Shown here: piece by piece, positions 11,795 to 21,238 of the stretch
Layout: every line of letters starts with the position of its first letter
Numbering within the stretch: position 1 is the first letter of the stretch
Made by a program: the position numbers and the translations under genes
NCBI GenBank assembly: GCA_963846925.1
Contig: CAWJXW010000019.1
Span: 62,001 to 126,000 of the forward strand
Origin: JAQBQB01 sp963846925
GTDB lineage: Bacteria; Gemmatimonadota; Gemmatimonadetes; Gemmatimonadales; Gemmatimonadaceae
DNA length: 64,000 bases
Reading direction: 5' to 3'
Notes under the pieces: model-generated
Database searches by the model: none
Told to the model about the DNA's origin: nothing
Seen by the model: only the letters and a program-made list of their open reading frames with translations

Positions 11795-12789
11795 GCGGCG
11801 TTGCCTCGTGGCGCGTTCGGCTCCTCGCCTTCGGGCGCCCCCATCCGGTCCATGAACACGTCCTCGATCGTGGCGGGCGTCGGCGACACGCTGGCGTCGG
11901 CGATCCCGGCGGCGCGCAGCGCGTCGGTCGCGTCGGACGCGATGCGGTCGGGAGCGACGTCGGCGCGTGCGTCCACGAAGTGCAGCGCTTCGCCGAACGG
12001 ATAGACCGACGCCGTGTTGCGATATGCACGGAGCGCGCGGATCGCTCCGTATCGGTTCGCGGCGCGTACCGCGAACAGCGGGCGCCCGAACGAGGCCGTG
12101 ATGGCCTTGGGCGCGTCGATGGCGAGCACGCGTCCGCGCTGCATGAGCGCGACGCGGTCGCAGCGGTCGGCTTCGTCCATGTACGGCGTGGACACGAGAA
12201 TCGTCAGGCCGCCCGCGCGGAACCTGGCGAGCAGTTCCCAGAACTCGCGGCGCGACACGGCGTCGACGCCCGTCGTCGGCTCGTCGAGAAAGAGGATCTT
12301 CGGCCGGTGGACCAGCGCACAGCAGAGCGCGAGCTTCTGCTTCATCCCGCCGGAGAGCGCCGCCGCGCGCCGGGTGCGAAACGGCTCGAGCTGCACGTAG
12401 ATCGGCGCGATCTGGTCGTACTCGCGTTCCACCGTCGTCCCGAACACCGACGCGAAGAATCGCAGGTTCTCCTCGACGCTCAGGTCGGGATAGAGCGAGA
12501 AGCGGCCGGGCATGTAGCCGATCTGCCGGCGCAGCGCCCAGAGATCCTTCACGACGTCGGCGCCGAGCACACGCGCCGCGCCGGAGTCGGGGAGCATGAG
12601 CGTCGTGAGAATTCGAAAGAGCGTCGTCTTGCCGGCGCCGTCGGGTCCGATGAATCCGAACAGCTCGCCGCCGGCGACGCGGACGGAGACGTCGTCGAGA
12701 GCGACGTTGCCCTGGAAACGCTTGCTGACCCGTTCGACGACGACAGCGTCGTGCGGAGCGTCGGTCGCGGAAGCCCGCACTTCGCTCAT
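11791..12789 (-). CDS. ABC transporter ATPase (first half of a YbhF-like pair)
   Basis: 332 residues. Residues 15-235 are a canonical nucleotide-binding domain: Walker A GPDGAGKTTLF, Q-loop YMPGRFSLYPDL, signature LSGGMKQKLAL, Walker B ILFLDEPTTGVD and switch histidine position STPYMDEADRCD. The usual switch-loop His is Pro here (STPYMD against the TTHYMD of the partner), so the hydrolytic geometry of this subunit may depend on the partner. The C-terminal 90 residues are an extension ending in ATIEDVFMDRMG, the tail seen in DrrA/YbhF-type ATPases. ATG at 12789 with 4-base overlaps on both sides. Confidence 0.93.
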   Translation of the reverse strand: MSEVRASATDAPHDAVVVERVSKRFQGNVALDDVSVRVAGGELFGFIGPDGAGKTTLFRILTTLMLPDSGAARVLGADVVKDLWALRRQIGYMPGRFSLYPDLSVEENLRFFASVFGTTVEREYDQIAPIYVQLEPFRTRRAAALSGGMKQKLALCCALVHRPKILFLDEPTTGVDAVSRREFWELLARFRAGGLTILVSTPYMDEADRCDRVALMQRGRVLAIDAPKAITASFGRPLFAVRAANRYGAIRALRAYRNTASVYPFGEALHFVDARADVAPDRIASDATDALRAAGIADASVSPTPATIEDVFMDRMGAPEGEEPNAPRGNAA

Positions 12790-13703
12790 CGCGACGCCGT
12801 CACTGTCGTGAATTCGACGTCGGCCGGCATGCCGATCTTGAGCAAACCACCGGGGTTCGCGACGCGAAGCTTGATGGCGTAGACGAGATTCGTGCGCTCG
12901 TCGCGCGTGGCGATCGGTGTGGGGGTAAACTCCGCTTGCGAACTGATCCACGATACGACGCCCGGCATCGTGCGGCGACCGCCGTCCACGTCGACGCTCA
13001 CGTCCGCGGTGTTGCCGAGCTTCACCTGCGCGAGCTGCGGTTCGGTCACGTAGGCGCGAAGCTCCACGGTATCGAGGTTGGCGATCTTGTACAGCGGCTG
13101 GCCGATCTGCACGAACTCGCCCCGTTTGGTGTACGTCGTGAGCACCGTTCCGCCCAGCGGATTCTCGACGCGGCTCTTGCGGATCTGGTCGCGGATCTGT
13201 GCCGAGCGCGCATCGTTCGACGAGACGTCTTCCGACGCGGTGCGGACCTGCGCGTGCCCGGCCTCCATCTGCGCGACCAGCGTCTTGTAGTCGCGCTCTG
13301 CCTGGTCCAGTTGCTGCGACGTCGCCGCCTGTTGCGCGAACAGACGCCGCGTGCGGTCGTAGGTTCGCTGCGCGATGTCGCGTTGCGCCTCGAGCACGCC
13401 GAGCTGGCGGACCGTCTCGTCGACGTGCGCGCTGCTCGTCGCGCGCTGCGACGCCGCCTGGCGCAGCTGGAGCACCAGCGCGCTCGTATCCACCACCGCG
13501 ACGACGTTCCCGGCGGCGAGGTGTTGGCCCTCCAGCGGCACGAACGACTCGAGCTGGCCGGCGGTCTGCGCGCCGACGACGACCTCGGTCGCTTCCACGT
13601 TGCCGTACGCGTCGGGAGCCGGCGCCTTGCGGCATCCGCCCGCGCCGACGCTCGCGACGGCCAGGGCGAACGCGAACGCGATCGATCGATGAATGCGTGT
13701 CAT
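12786..13703 (-). CDS. HlyD-family periplasmic adaptor lipoprotein (YbhG-like)
   Basis: 305 residues. A lipoprotein signal ends at VGAGGC (about residue 24), so the protein is probably anchored by its acylated Cys. A biotinyl-lipoyl-like half motif follows (AYGNVEATEVVVGAQTAGQL, VVAVVDTSALVLQL). A long helical hairpin spans about residues 80-180 (TYDRTRRLFAQQAATSQQLDQAERDYKTLV), then the second lipoyl half (VENPLGGTVLTTYTKRGEFV) and a beta-barrel (LRAYVTEPQLAQVKLG). It bridges the ABC-2 permeases to the TolC-like channel. Overlaps both neighbours by 4 bases. Confidence 0.93.
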   Translation of the reverse strand: MTRIHRSIAFAFALAVASVGAGGCRKAPAPDAYGNVEATEVVVGAQTAGQLESFVPLEGQHLAAGNVVAVVDTSALVLQLRQAASQRATSSAHVDETVRQLGVLEAQRDIAQRTYDRTRRLFAQQAATSQQLDQAERDYKTLVAQMEAGHAQVRTASEDVSSNDARSAQIRDQIRKSRVENPLGGTVLTTYTKRGEFVQIGQPLYKIANLDTVELRAYVTEPQLAQVKLGNTADVSVDVDGGRRTMPGVVSWISSQAEFTPTPIATRDERTNLVYAIKLRVANPGGLLKIGMPADVEFTTVTASR

Positions 13704-15031
13704 TGCGGAATCTCCAAACCAAGCGTGGTCAGATAGCCGGCTCGGGCCTGCGCCAACTCGACGCGATGCTGCGCGCTCGACAGTCGCGCCGAGAGCAGGT
13801 CGGTGTTGCGATCCACGTACTCGGATGCGGTGACGACGCCCTCGCGCAGCTTCGCCGCCGTCTCGCGCTCGATCTCCACCCGCAGAGCGACAATGCGGTC
13901 GTCGAGCGCGATGGCGGTGTCGAGGCGCGTCATCGTGGCGAGAAGCGGCTGTACGCCGCGGCCCAGCTGGTCCGCGAAGGCGCGCTCGTTCGTCGTCGTG
14001 ATCTGGCGCTCGAGCTCGAGCACCTGCCGCTCGCGCGTCGTCGTGCCCCACGTCCACGGCTTCCACTCGAACTGCAAACCGCCGAGGACGTACGGCTGAA
14101 AACCGGAGGCCAACTGGTCGAGCCCGGGTCGCCCATAGCCGACGCGTCCGAACGCCGAGACCTTCGGCCGATCCTGCGCCGACTCGACGGCCTCCTGCGA
14201 CGCCAGGCGAGCGCGCGTGGCCTCGAACTGCGCGAACTCCGGCCGCGTGCGCGTGTCGCTTGGCGCAGTCGCCTGGGCGCGGGCGACCGCGGCCCCCAGA
14301 TCGGGAAGCGCGAGCGCGACCGAGTCGCTGATCGGCGCGTGCACGAGCTCGGCGAGCCGCGCGAGTGCGGCATGCCGATCCGCGCGCGACTGCGCGAGGT
14401 CCTGGCGTCTCTGCAGGATCGTGGCGGCGATCGCCGCCGTGTCGCCGGGAAGGGCAGCGCCGTCGCGCAACCGAATCGCCATTTCGCGGAGGCGCGCGTC
14501 GAGGCCGGCGATCGCCAGAGTCGTCTGCGCTTCGCGCTCCTCGAGCAACAGCGCGGTGAAGAACGCGTCGTTCACGTCCCGGCGAATGCCGAACAACGTC
14601 ACGCGCAGCTCGGCCTGCGTTTCCGCCAGCTGGGCGCGCTCCGCCGCGCGGCGCGGCGCGACCGTCGGATTCACCAGCGGCTGCTGTGCGTTGAGGTGCG
14701 CATCGTAGGTGTCGTACGGCGGAGTGGGAATCGTGATGTTCGGGACGCGCACCGGAATCGTCGTGACCGCCGACTGGTACTGCGCCTGACCCGCTACCCC
14801 GAGCGTCGGCTTCTTGTCCGCGTCGATGTTCTCGAGGCGCAGGGCGCTCGCCGCCGCCGACAACTGGAATTGTCGCTGGCGGGGATCGGTGGCCACGGCC
14901 TGCTGCACGAGCGCCGACAAACGAACCGTGTCGCGCGGGGCGGACCACGAGGATTGCTGCGCGTCGCCGGCCACGGCGACGAACAACGTGGCCATGGACA
15001 CGAGCGCGACCGATGAGCGAGTGACGGTCAT
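13700..15031 (-). CDS. TolC-like outer-membrane efflux protein
   Basis: 443 residues, the usual TolC length. A signal peptide (VALVSMATLFVAVAGDAQ) is followed by two repeats of long amphipathic helices typical of the outer-membrane efflux family (DTVRLSALVQQAVATDP, AAERAQLAETQAELRVTLF, then EFAQFEATRARLASQEAVESA and ELAQARAGYLTTLGLEIPQ at the very end). As a trimer it forms the outer-membrane channel of the exporter. It lies between the TetR regulator and the HlyD adaptor with 4-base overlaps. E. coli ybhGFSR borrows a separate TolC; here the channel gene is part of the operon. Confidence 0.93.
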   Translation of the reverse strand: MTVTRSSVALVSMATLFVAVAGDAQQSSWSAPRDTVRLSALVQQAVATDPRQRQFQLSAAASALRLENIDADKKPTLGVAGQAQYQSAVTTIPVRVPNITIPTPPYDTYDAHLNAQQPLVNPTVAPRRAAERAQLAETQAELRVTLFGIRRDVNDAFFTALLLEEREAQTTLAIAGLDARLREMAIRLRDGAALPGDTAAIAATILQRRQDLAQSRADRHAALARLAELVHAPISDSVALALPDLGAAVARAQATAPSDTRTRPEFAQFEATRARLASQEAVESAQDRPKVSAFGRVGYGRPGLDQLASGFQPYVLGGLQFEWKPWTWGTTTRERQVLELERQITTTNERAFADQLGRGVQPLLATMTRLDTAIALDDRIVALRVEIERETAAKLREGVVTASEYVDRNTDLLSARLSSAQHRVELAQARAGYLTTLGLEIPQ

Positions 15032-15720
15032 GGTCGGAGGGCGTTGAGGATGAAATCCGGGAGCGTCGCCTTGCGCTCGCGGACGAAGCGTTCGAACCCG
15101 CGGTCGTCGAGCTGGAGGACGGCGCAGAGCATCGGACGCGCGACGAACGGGAAAACGCAGAGCGACGCGAGGTTCGCGAGGAACTGGTCGATCGAGATCG
15201 GGCGGATTCGCCCCGCGCGCGCGGCGTCCTTCAGTTGGCGCTCGAGCGTGCCGATGAAGTGTTCGCCGATCGCCTGCGCGCGCAGTTGGCCGATGGCCTC
15301 GAGCAACTGTTTGGCGCGCTCGGGGTGCTGGTTGATCTCGCTGATCACGTACCCGGGCGCGTACGGCGTGGCCGAGAGCTGATCGAGGTAGAGCGCGACG
15401 ACCTGCCGCACCTTCTCGTCGAGCGTGGCCGGACCGCCGAGGATCGCGCCGAGCCGTCCGAAGAGTGCCGACGCGACGCGGCGGAAGATCGCTTCGCCCA
15501 GGCGTGCCTTGTTTCGGAAGTAGTAGTGGAGGAGTGCCTTGTTGACGCCGGCTTCCTCGGCGATCTCCTGCATCCGCGCGCCGGCGGTGCCGCGCCGCAC
15601 GAAGACGGCGTGGGCCGCGTCGAGGATCCGCTGTTCGGTGTCGCGGTCTCGCGCGGGCGGCGCCGCCGCCTGGCGGGCGGGCGTTGCTCGCCGTCGGGTT
15701 AGACTGGATGGTTTAACCAT
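15028..15720 (-). CDS. TetR-family repressor, first gene of the efflux operon (CecR-like)
   Basis: 230 residues. Residues 25-75 are the TetR helix-turn-helix (RILDAAHAVFVRRGTAGARM, IAEEAGVNKALLHYYFRNK); the rest is an all-helical ligand-binding domain. The N-terminal 22 residues are an Arg/Ala-rich extension. It leads the operon of TolC, HlyD, ATPases and permeases, as CecR (YbiH) does beside ybhGFSR in E. coli, so it most likely represses its own operon until a substrate binds. The ATG at 15720 lies inside a 16-base palindrome (separate entry), which argues for autorepression. Confidence 0.92.
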   Translation of the reverse strand: MVKPSSLTRRRATPARQAAAPPARDRDTEQRILDAAHAVFVRRGTAGARMQEIAEEAGVNKALLHYYFRNKARLGEAIFRRVASALFGRLGAILGGPATLDEKVRQVVALYLDQLSATPYAPGYVISEINQHPERAKQLLEAIGQLRAQAIGEHFIGTLERQLKDAARAGRIRPISIDQFLANLASLCVFPFVARPMLCAVLQLDDRGFERFVRERKATLPDFILNALRP

Positions 15721-15728
15721 ACGGTTAA
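15713..15728. promoter_or_regulatory. Probable TetR operator overlapping the repressor start codon
   Basis: TTAACC-ATAC-GGTTAA: perfect 6-base arms with a 4-base spacer. The start codon of the TetR gene (complement of 15718-15720) is within it. Palindromes of this size next to a tetR-type gene are the usual operator. Binding here would block transcription start or elongation of the whole seven-gene operon. No experiment is implied; the assignment is from position and symmetry. Confidence 0.7.
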
Positions 15729-15763
15729 CACGTTACGACATAAGACGACGTCGCGCAAGCGAC

Positions 15764-15796
15764 AAAAAAAGACGGGCGCCTTCTTGGGCGCCCGTC
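15764..15796 (-). terminator. Intrinsic terminator after the S9 peptidase
   Basis: Read on the minus strand it is GACGGGCGCC, a 6-base loop, GGCGCCCGTC (15771-15796, perfect 10-base stem), followed by seven T (15764-15770). It lies 22 bases after the S9 peptidase stop and is a textbook rho-independent terminator. It separates that gene from the efflux operon downstream on the same strand. Confidence 0.92.
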
Positions 15797-15817
15797 CTCA
15801 TCGATCGCCGGAAAGTG

Positions 15818-18800
15818 CTACGGGTTCGGCGGTCCTGCCGGCGGCTGGCCTGCACTGGCACCACCTCCGCCGCCGGCGCCACCCGCGGGCGTCGGCGTTC
15901 CGATCCCCGCGCCGCCGCCCATGAGCTGCACGGCCTGCGCGGCCGCGCCGGTCGGCGTCTTCTTCTTGATGAACGGAATGCCGTTCGCGATCCACTCGGC
16001 CTCGGGCGTGCCCTTGAGGTAGTGGTCGTAGAACTGGTGCATGCGCACTTCGACGTCGTACTGGTTGTCGTAGCGAGTGAAGCCGTGTCCCTCGCCTTCG
16101 TACGACAGGAAGATCACCGGCTTCTTGAGGAAGCGGAGCGCGTTGTAGAACTCCACGCCCTGAAGCCATTCGGTCGAGCCGTCGTTCGTCCCCTGGAGGA
16201 TCAACAGCGGCGTGTTCATCGACTGCGCGTGGAAGACCGCCGACTGATCCATGAACAGCGACAGGTTGTCGTACGGATTCGCACCGAACCGCCCCTGACC
16301 GTACGTGTCGTATCGGTGCTGGTTCGTTCCCGTGGTCTTCCAGAGCTGGTTGAAGTCGGCGATGAGATCCACCGCGGCCGCGCGGATCGTGATCGCGGCG
16401 AACATCTTCGATTGCGTCGAGATGTACGCGCCTCCCTGACCGCTGTAGCTCCCGCCGTGGAGACCGACGCGCTTCGGATCGGCGTAGCCGAGGTCCTCGA
16501 CGCGCTTCACCGCGGCCTCCACCGAGTTCAGCATGTCGGTATGAGAACGCCCGGTATGGAAATAAATGTCCGGCAGCAGCACGAGATAGCCGTTGCTCAC
16601 GTAGTCCGCGTACTGCGGCGCTGACGCGTAGCGCGGGACCTCGTAGCGGTTCTGCTGGTCGGACAGCTTCTCGTAGAAGTACACGAGCATCGGCAGCTTC
16701 TGTCCCGGCTGATAGTCGTCCGGAACGGCCAGCGTGCCCTGGAGCTTGTGCCCGTCCTTGTCCTTGTAGTCGATCAGGATGCGGTGGCCCCACTTGAACT
16801 GCGCCTGCTGCGGATTCGCCTCGGTGAGGCGCTTCGGGTTCTCGAACCTGCTGTTCGTCACCCAGTAGTCGGGGAACTCGACGAAGGTTTCGCGCGTGAG
16901 CAGGACGCGATCGGCGTTCTTCGCCTTGATCGGACGACCGAAGCTCCGGTCCTCGTAGACCAGCTTGGTGAGTTGGTCGCCGTCGAGGCGATAGTAGCCG
17001 GCCTTCTTGTCCTGCTCGTTGAACGCGGACAGCAGCACCGGCTTGGAGAGATCGATCGTCCCGCCGCCACCGCCTCCGCGCCCACCGCCGCCGCCGAAGC
17101 CACCACCCGCCACCGCCCGCCGGCGCGTTTTCGTCCGGCTCGAGGCGAACGTAGCGGAAGCGAGTGTCGCTCTTGGCGCCGGCGCCGTTCGTCAGGTTGC
17201 GCGGCGCACCGCTGCCGTCGAGCGACACGAGCCAGAGATCGTACTTGTGGTCGAGCACCACCGACTTGCCGTCCTTCGTGAAGCCGCTGATGCCGTACGA
17301 CGGCTTCTCACCGACGTGGTCCTCCTCCGCGTTGACGAAGCTCACCGGCGCCGACTGCGTGATGGCGACGTGCTTGTTCGCCGCGATGTCGTAGGACCAC
17401 ACCTGCTTGTCTTTCCAATAGAGGAAGTACTTCCCGTCAGGCGACAGCCCGAGCGACCGCTCCTGGCCCTTCAGCACGACGGTGCGTTCGCCATTAGCCG
17501 TGCTGACGCGGTAGAAGTCGGAGAGCTGCGGCTTCCAATCGTCCACGTAGTCCTTGTCGTCCTGTCCGATCGCCCACCCGCCGTCGCGCGTGATCTGCAC
17601 GCGATCCATCCGCGCGTCGGCGATGGGCACGACCTTCTTCTGCGCGAGTAACACCGCCGCGGTGAACGTCCGGTTGCGATCCTGCTGCGCGCGCACCATC
17701 TGCATCGGCTGGATGTAGGGATCCTTCCAGTGCCAGACGTCGACGTTGCCGACTGGTTCGACAGCCATCGTCGAGTCACGGCGCGGCGGTGACGCTTCCT
17801 GCGCCTTCAGCCCGACGAAGATTCTCGAGTGATCCGGGCTCCACTGGAGCGTGCCCTTCTCGCTGATCACCATGCTGTCGGCCAAGCCGGAGAGCGCCTT
17901 GCGGTCCAACACGAACGACGCGGGCTCCGCGCTCTCGAGCGACGAGAACGCGACCAGCGCGTTTTCCTTCTCGGTGAATCCCCGCCGGTCCGTGCCGCGC
18001 AGCGCGGCGACCGACGTGCCGGAATCGTCCCAGGTGAGGCGTGTGTAGTCGGCGCGCGCATTGTCCAGCGACCGGCGCTGCCAGCTCGTCGTCGACAACA
18101 CGAACAATCCGTTTCCGTCGCGGTCCGCCGCCGACACGGTGTAGGCGAGCATCGTCCCGGGCTTGTTGAACTCCGCCGACGAGACGCTGCCGATCAGCTC
18201 ATCGCCGCCGTCGCGCAGGTGGTGCAGAATGAGATCCGTTCCGTCGACGCGCGCCGGCGCCGCCCCGCCGCGTCCGCGTCCACCACCGGCCGGAGCTCCT
18301 CCTCCGCCGCCACGACCACCCGCGGCGGCGTCGGGGCCCGCGCCCGGCCGCGCCTTGCGAATCATCAGCGCGACCGAGCCCTTCGAGAACGCGAAGGACG
18401 CCACGTTGTCCCACGACTGGGCCACGCCACTCACGAGATTTCGCAGCTCCAATCGCGCCGGTCCGTTTGCCGGCGTCTCGGTCTCGGGCGCGTTGGCGCG
18501 CATCGGCTCGGCGACGAAGTACGCAACCCATTTCGAGTCGTCGGAGAATTGCACGCGCGATGCGCGCGGGAGCTTCCACTCGGCCTTCGCCGTGAGATTC
18601 TCGATGTAGAGCGTGTCGTCCACGCGCCGCTGCTGATACGCGAACGACGCCCACGTCCCGTCGTCCGAGATCGCCACGTCGCGAATGGAGCGCCACTTGG
18701 CGTAGTCGGCGACGGTCATCGCGCGCTTGTCGTCGGTGCGAGGGGCGGCCGCGGGGGCGCCCGTCTGTTGCACAGTGGCCGGGGCGCGTTGCGCCGCCAG

Positions 18801-18923
18801 CGGCAACGCGACCGCCAGGAGCGCGGCGCTCGCGGCCGAAGTCAAAATGAGTCCGGGATGGAAGCGCGTGCGGGAGAGAATGGCGGCGGGGGCGGGAATG
18901 CGTGCTGGGTGGGGGAGGCGCAT
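15818..18923 (-). CDS. Secreted S9-family (prolyl oligopeptidase) peptidase, one frameshift
   Basis: About 1034 residues if one extra base near 17110 is removed (3106 bases, a multiple of 3 plus 1). A signal peptide (LILTSAASAALLAVALPLAAQ) precedes a beta-propeller (about 70-690) with a Gly-rich insert at about 195-225 (GGRGGGGGAPAGGGRGRGG), and a C-terminal alpha/beta-hydrolase. The nucleophile is in GLHGGSYSGQGG at about residue 824, and the catalytic His is in EGEGHGFTRYDNQ. It probably trims peptides in the periplasm or outside the cell. The shift falls inside a repetitive Gly codon run between the propeller and the hydrolase domain, so the upstream part would otherwise end in Arg-rich nonsense. 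Unusual Gly/Pro-rich tail (AGGGGGASAGQPPAGPPNP). The terminator at 15764 follows. Confidence 0.88.
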
Positions 18924-18974
18924 GCTGTTCTCCTGAGCGTTGCGCGTGCGGGAAGGCCCTTCGATCTTGCCGAG

Positions 18975-20004
18975 ATGACTACGCGAAGTGATCCAATTCA
19001 GTTGACGGCGAGCCTGATGTCAATCGACTCGACGAGCGGGCGCGAAGCCGAGGTCGTATCGTGGCTCGGCGCGTACCTCGCGGACCGCGGATGGCGGACG
19101 CTTCGCATTCCCGTGTCTCCGGGGCGCGACGACGTCTACGCGACGGCCTCCGATAGCCCCCTGGTCACGCTGACGACGCACCTCGACACGGTCCCACCGT
19201 ACATTCCGCCGCGCCGCGAGGGGGAAAAGCTGTACGGCAGGGGCGCGTGCGACGCCAAGGGGATCGCCGCGTCGATGATTTGCGCCGCCGAGTGTTTGCG
19301 TGAGGCGGAGCGTACCTGTCGCGCTCTTGTTCGTCGTCGGGGAAGAGGTCACTCACGACGGCGCGCACGCGGCCAACGAGGCGATCGCGTCGGGGCTCGT
19401 TCCGCGGACGAACCGCGTCATCATCGACGGCGAGCCGACGGAGAGCACGCTCGCCATCGGCACCAAGGGTGCGATCCGCGTGACGATTCGAACGCGCGGT
19501 CACGCCGCGCACTCGGCCTACCCGCATCTCGGGCACTCGGCCACGCGCGACCTCGTGCGCCTGCTGGCAGAGGTCGATGCGATCTCCTTTCCGACGGACG
19601 AGCTGTTCGGCCCGACGACGGTGAACATCGGCGTTCTGTACGGCGGTGTGGCGGACAACGTCGTCGCGCCGTCGGCCGAGGCGCGGCTGATGATTCGGCT
19701 CGTCACCCCGCCGGAGGAGGTGAAGTCGATCATCCAGAAATGGGCGGGGGATCGCGCCGAGCTCGAGTGGGGGCCGGTCGTGCCGCCCATCCGGCTCGGC
19801 GTGGTGGACGGATTTCCTACGTCGGTTGCCGCCTTCGCGACGGACATTCCCGCGCTGACGAACTGGGGCAAGCCGTACCTGTTCGGTCCGGGTTCGATCC
19901 ACGTCGCGCACCGTGACGACGAGTGCGTGTCGCTCGGCGAGCTCGAGGCGGCGGTGGGGGCGTACCAACGGATCGCGATGGCGTCGCTGGCCGCGGCGGA
20001 GTGA
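18975..20004 (+). CDS. M20-family metallopeptidase / deacylase, one frameshift
   Basis: About 343 residues after removing one extra base near 19311 (1030 bases, a multiple of 3 plus 1). It removes acyl or amino-acid groups in the cytosol using two metals. Ligand motifs: TTHLDTVPPYIP (His, Asp), GRGACDAKGIAAS (Asp), VVGEEVTHDGAHA (Glu-Glu) and the dimerisation-domain RGHAAHSAYPHLG. The last metal His is in GPGSIHVAHRDDE. The breakpoint is between LREAE and VPVALLFVVGEE. The family includes ArgE, DapE and carboxypeptidase G2; the length and the spacing after GPGSIH resemble acetyl-lysine/acetyl-ornithine deacetylases, but the substrate is uncertain. The ATG at 18975 is chosen; it is divergent from the S9 peptidase with a 51-base gap. 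Confidence 0.85.
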
Positions 20005-20026
20005 GACAGTGGCGGGACTGGCGTTC

Positions 20027-20070
20027 GTACCGTTTGGTACTATATCTTCGTGATAACGCCTTTTGGTACT
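20027..20070. promoter_or_regulatory. Promoter/operator region of the Xre-RES pair
   Basis: GTACC-GTTT-GGTAC (20027-20040) is a perfect 5-base inverted repeat. TTTGGTACT occurs twice in direct orientation, at 20033-20041 and 20062-20070, 29 bases apart. TATATC at 20041-20046 could be the -10 box. The sites flank the likely transcription start and the second lies just before the antitoxin ATG, as expected for autoregulation by an Xre-type antitoxin. Confidence 0.55.
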
Positions 20071-20073
20071 TCA

Positions 20074-20484
20074 ATGGCCCTGCGCGTCCCATCCCCCGCC
20101 TCATCGACCTCACCCGCTCCGTCTCGCCTCGCGCGCAGCGGGCTCACGACGTTCTTTCGCATTGCCGCCGAATGGGGACTGGACACCGCGCAGCAGATGG
20201 TGCTGCTCGGTGTGCCGTCGCGCACGACGTTCTTCCGATGGAAGAAGGTTTCGCCTGCTTCGCTGCCGCCGGACACGCTCGAGCGGCTCTCGCACGTTTT
20301 CGGGATCTACAAGAGTCTCCAGATCCTGCTCCCCGCCGCAGCGGCGGCAACCTGGATCCATCGGCCGAACGACGCGCCGCTCTTCGAGGGACGCCCGGCG
20401 CTCGAGCTCATGACCCGCGGTGTCGCCGGACTCTTTCTCGTCCGCGCCTACCTCGACGCCGAGCGGGGCGGGGACTTTGTCTGA
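20074..20484 (+). CDS. Xre/MbcA/ParS-type antitoxin (DUF2384)
   Basis: 136 residues. After a Pro/Ser-rich start come a short helix-turn-helix-like region (TAQQMVLLGVPSRTTFFRWKK), the connecting DTLERLSHVFGIYKSLQILLP, and the C-terminal toxin-binding domain (WIHRPNDAPLFEGRPALELM, then GVAGLFLVRAYLDAERGG). This is the arrangement of antitoxins that neutralise RES toxins by inserting the C-terminal residues into the toxin site. The ATG at 20074 is chosen; a GTG at 20050 is an alternative that would make the mRNA nearly leaderless. Neither has a clear ribosome site. The stop overlaps the toxin start by 8 bases. Confidence 0.88.
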   Translation: MALRVPSPASSTSPAPSRLARSGLTTFFRIAAEWGLDTAQQMVLLGVPSRTTFFRWKKVSPASLPPDTLERLSHVFGIYKSLQILLPAAAAATWIHRPNDAPLFEGRPALELMTRGVAGLFLVRAYLDAERGGDFV

Positions 20485-21238
20485 GCGGCCGCCGCGGCGC
20501 GACGCGAGCGTCGTACCGCTCGCGCCGTCCGCCGATCGGCCGATTCCCGTCCGGCGAATCAATTGGAAGAGCGCGGTTCGAATCATCCCGAGCGTCTTCC
20601 CGCCGGCCGACCTCTTCCAGCGTGTCGCCGCGCGTGCCGATCTCGACGCCGTGCACGCGATCGAGGACGCGTTCAATCCGCGGCTGCGCACGTCGGCCGC
20701 TGGAGCGGCGCCGCTCGGCGCGGACGAGCGCCTCGTCGGCCCGGGCGCGGCGTACATCATGGCGGCGTTCACGCACCTCTCTCCGGACGGAAGCCGGTTC
20801 AGCGACGGCACGTTCGGCGTCTTCTACGCGGCGCAACGCGAGCCGGTCGCGATCGCCGAGACGCGGTACCATCGAGAGCGATTCATGCGCGCGACGCACG
20901 AAGCGCCGTGCGAGCTCGACATGCGCGTGCTGTCGGTGACGGTCAAAGCGCCGCTCCACGATCTGCGCGGCATGGGCGCGATCCTTCCCGACGTCTACCG
21001 GCTCACCGACTATTCCGCGTCACAGCTGCTCGGCGGCGTGCTCCGCGCCGGCGGGTCGAACGGCATCGTCTACGACTCGGTTCGGCTCGACGGGGGACGA
21101 TGCGTCGGCGCGTTTCGCCCGCGGGTGTTGTCGCACTGCCGCGAGCGGAAGCATCTGCGCTACGTGTGGGACGGCGCGTCGATCGCGTCCGTCCTCGAGA
21201 TCACGCGGCTCCCCGCTCGCCCTCTTCCGCGGGCTTAG
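20477..21238 (+). CDS. RES-domain toxin (MbcT/ParT-like)
   Basis: 253 residues, longer than many RES toxins because of an extra N-terminal segment. RES enzymes use NAD+, either degrading it or ADP-ribosylating a target. The three name-giving residues are visible: Arg in DLFQRVAAR, Glu in VAIAETRYHRERF, and Ser in NGIVYDSVRL. The start is uncertain. I use TTG at 20477, which overlaps the antitoxin stop (TTGTCTGA) and implies translational coupling. The 3' end overlaps the oppositely oriented patatin gene by 38 bases. The pair would arrest growth when the antitoxin is lost. Confidence 0.87.
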   Translation: MSERPPRRDASVVPLAPSADRPIPVRRINWKSAVRIIPSVFPPADLFQRVAARADLDAVHAIEDAFNPRLRTSAAGAAPLGADERLVGPGAAYIMAAFTHLSPDGSRFSDGTFGVFYAAQREPVAIAETRYHRERFMRATHEAPCELDMRVLSVTVKAPLHDLRGMGAILPDVYRLTDYSASQLLGGVLRAGGSNGIVYDSVRLDGGRCVGAFRPRVLSHCRERKHLRYVWDGASIASVLEITRLPARPLPRA

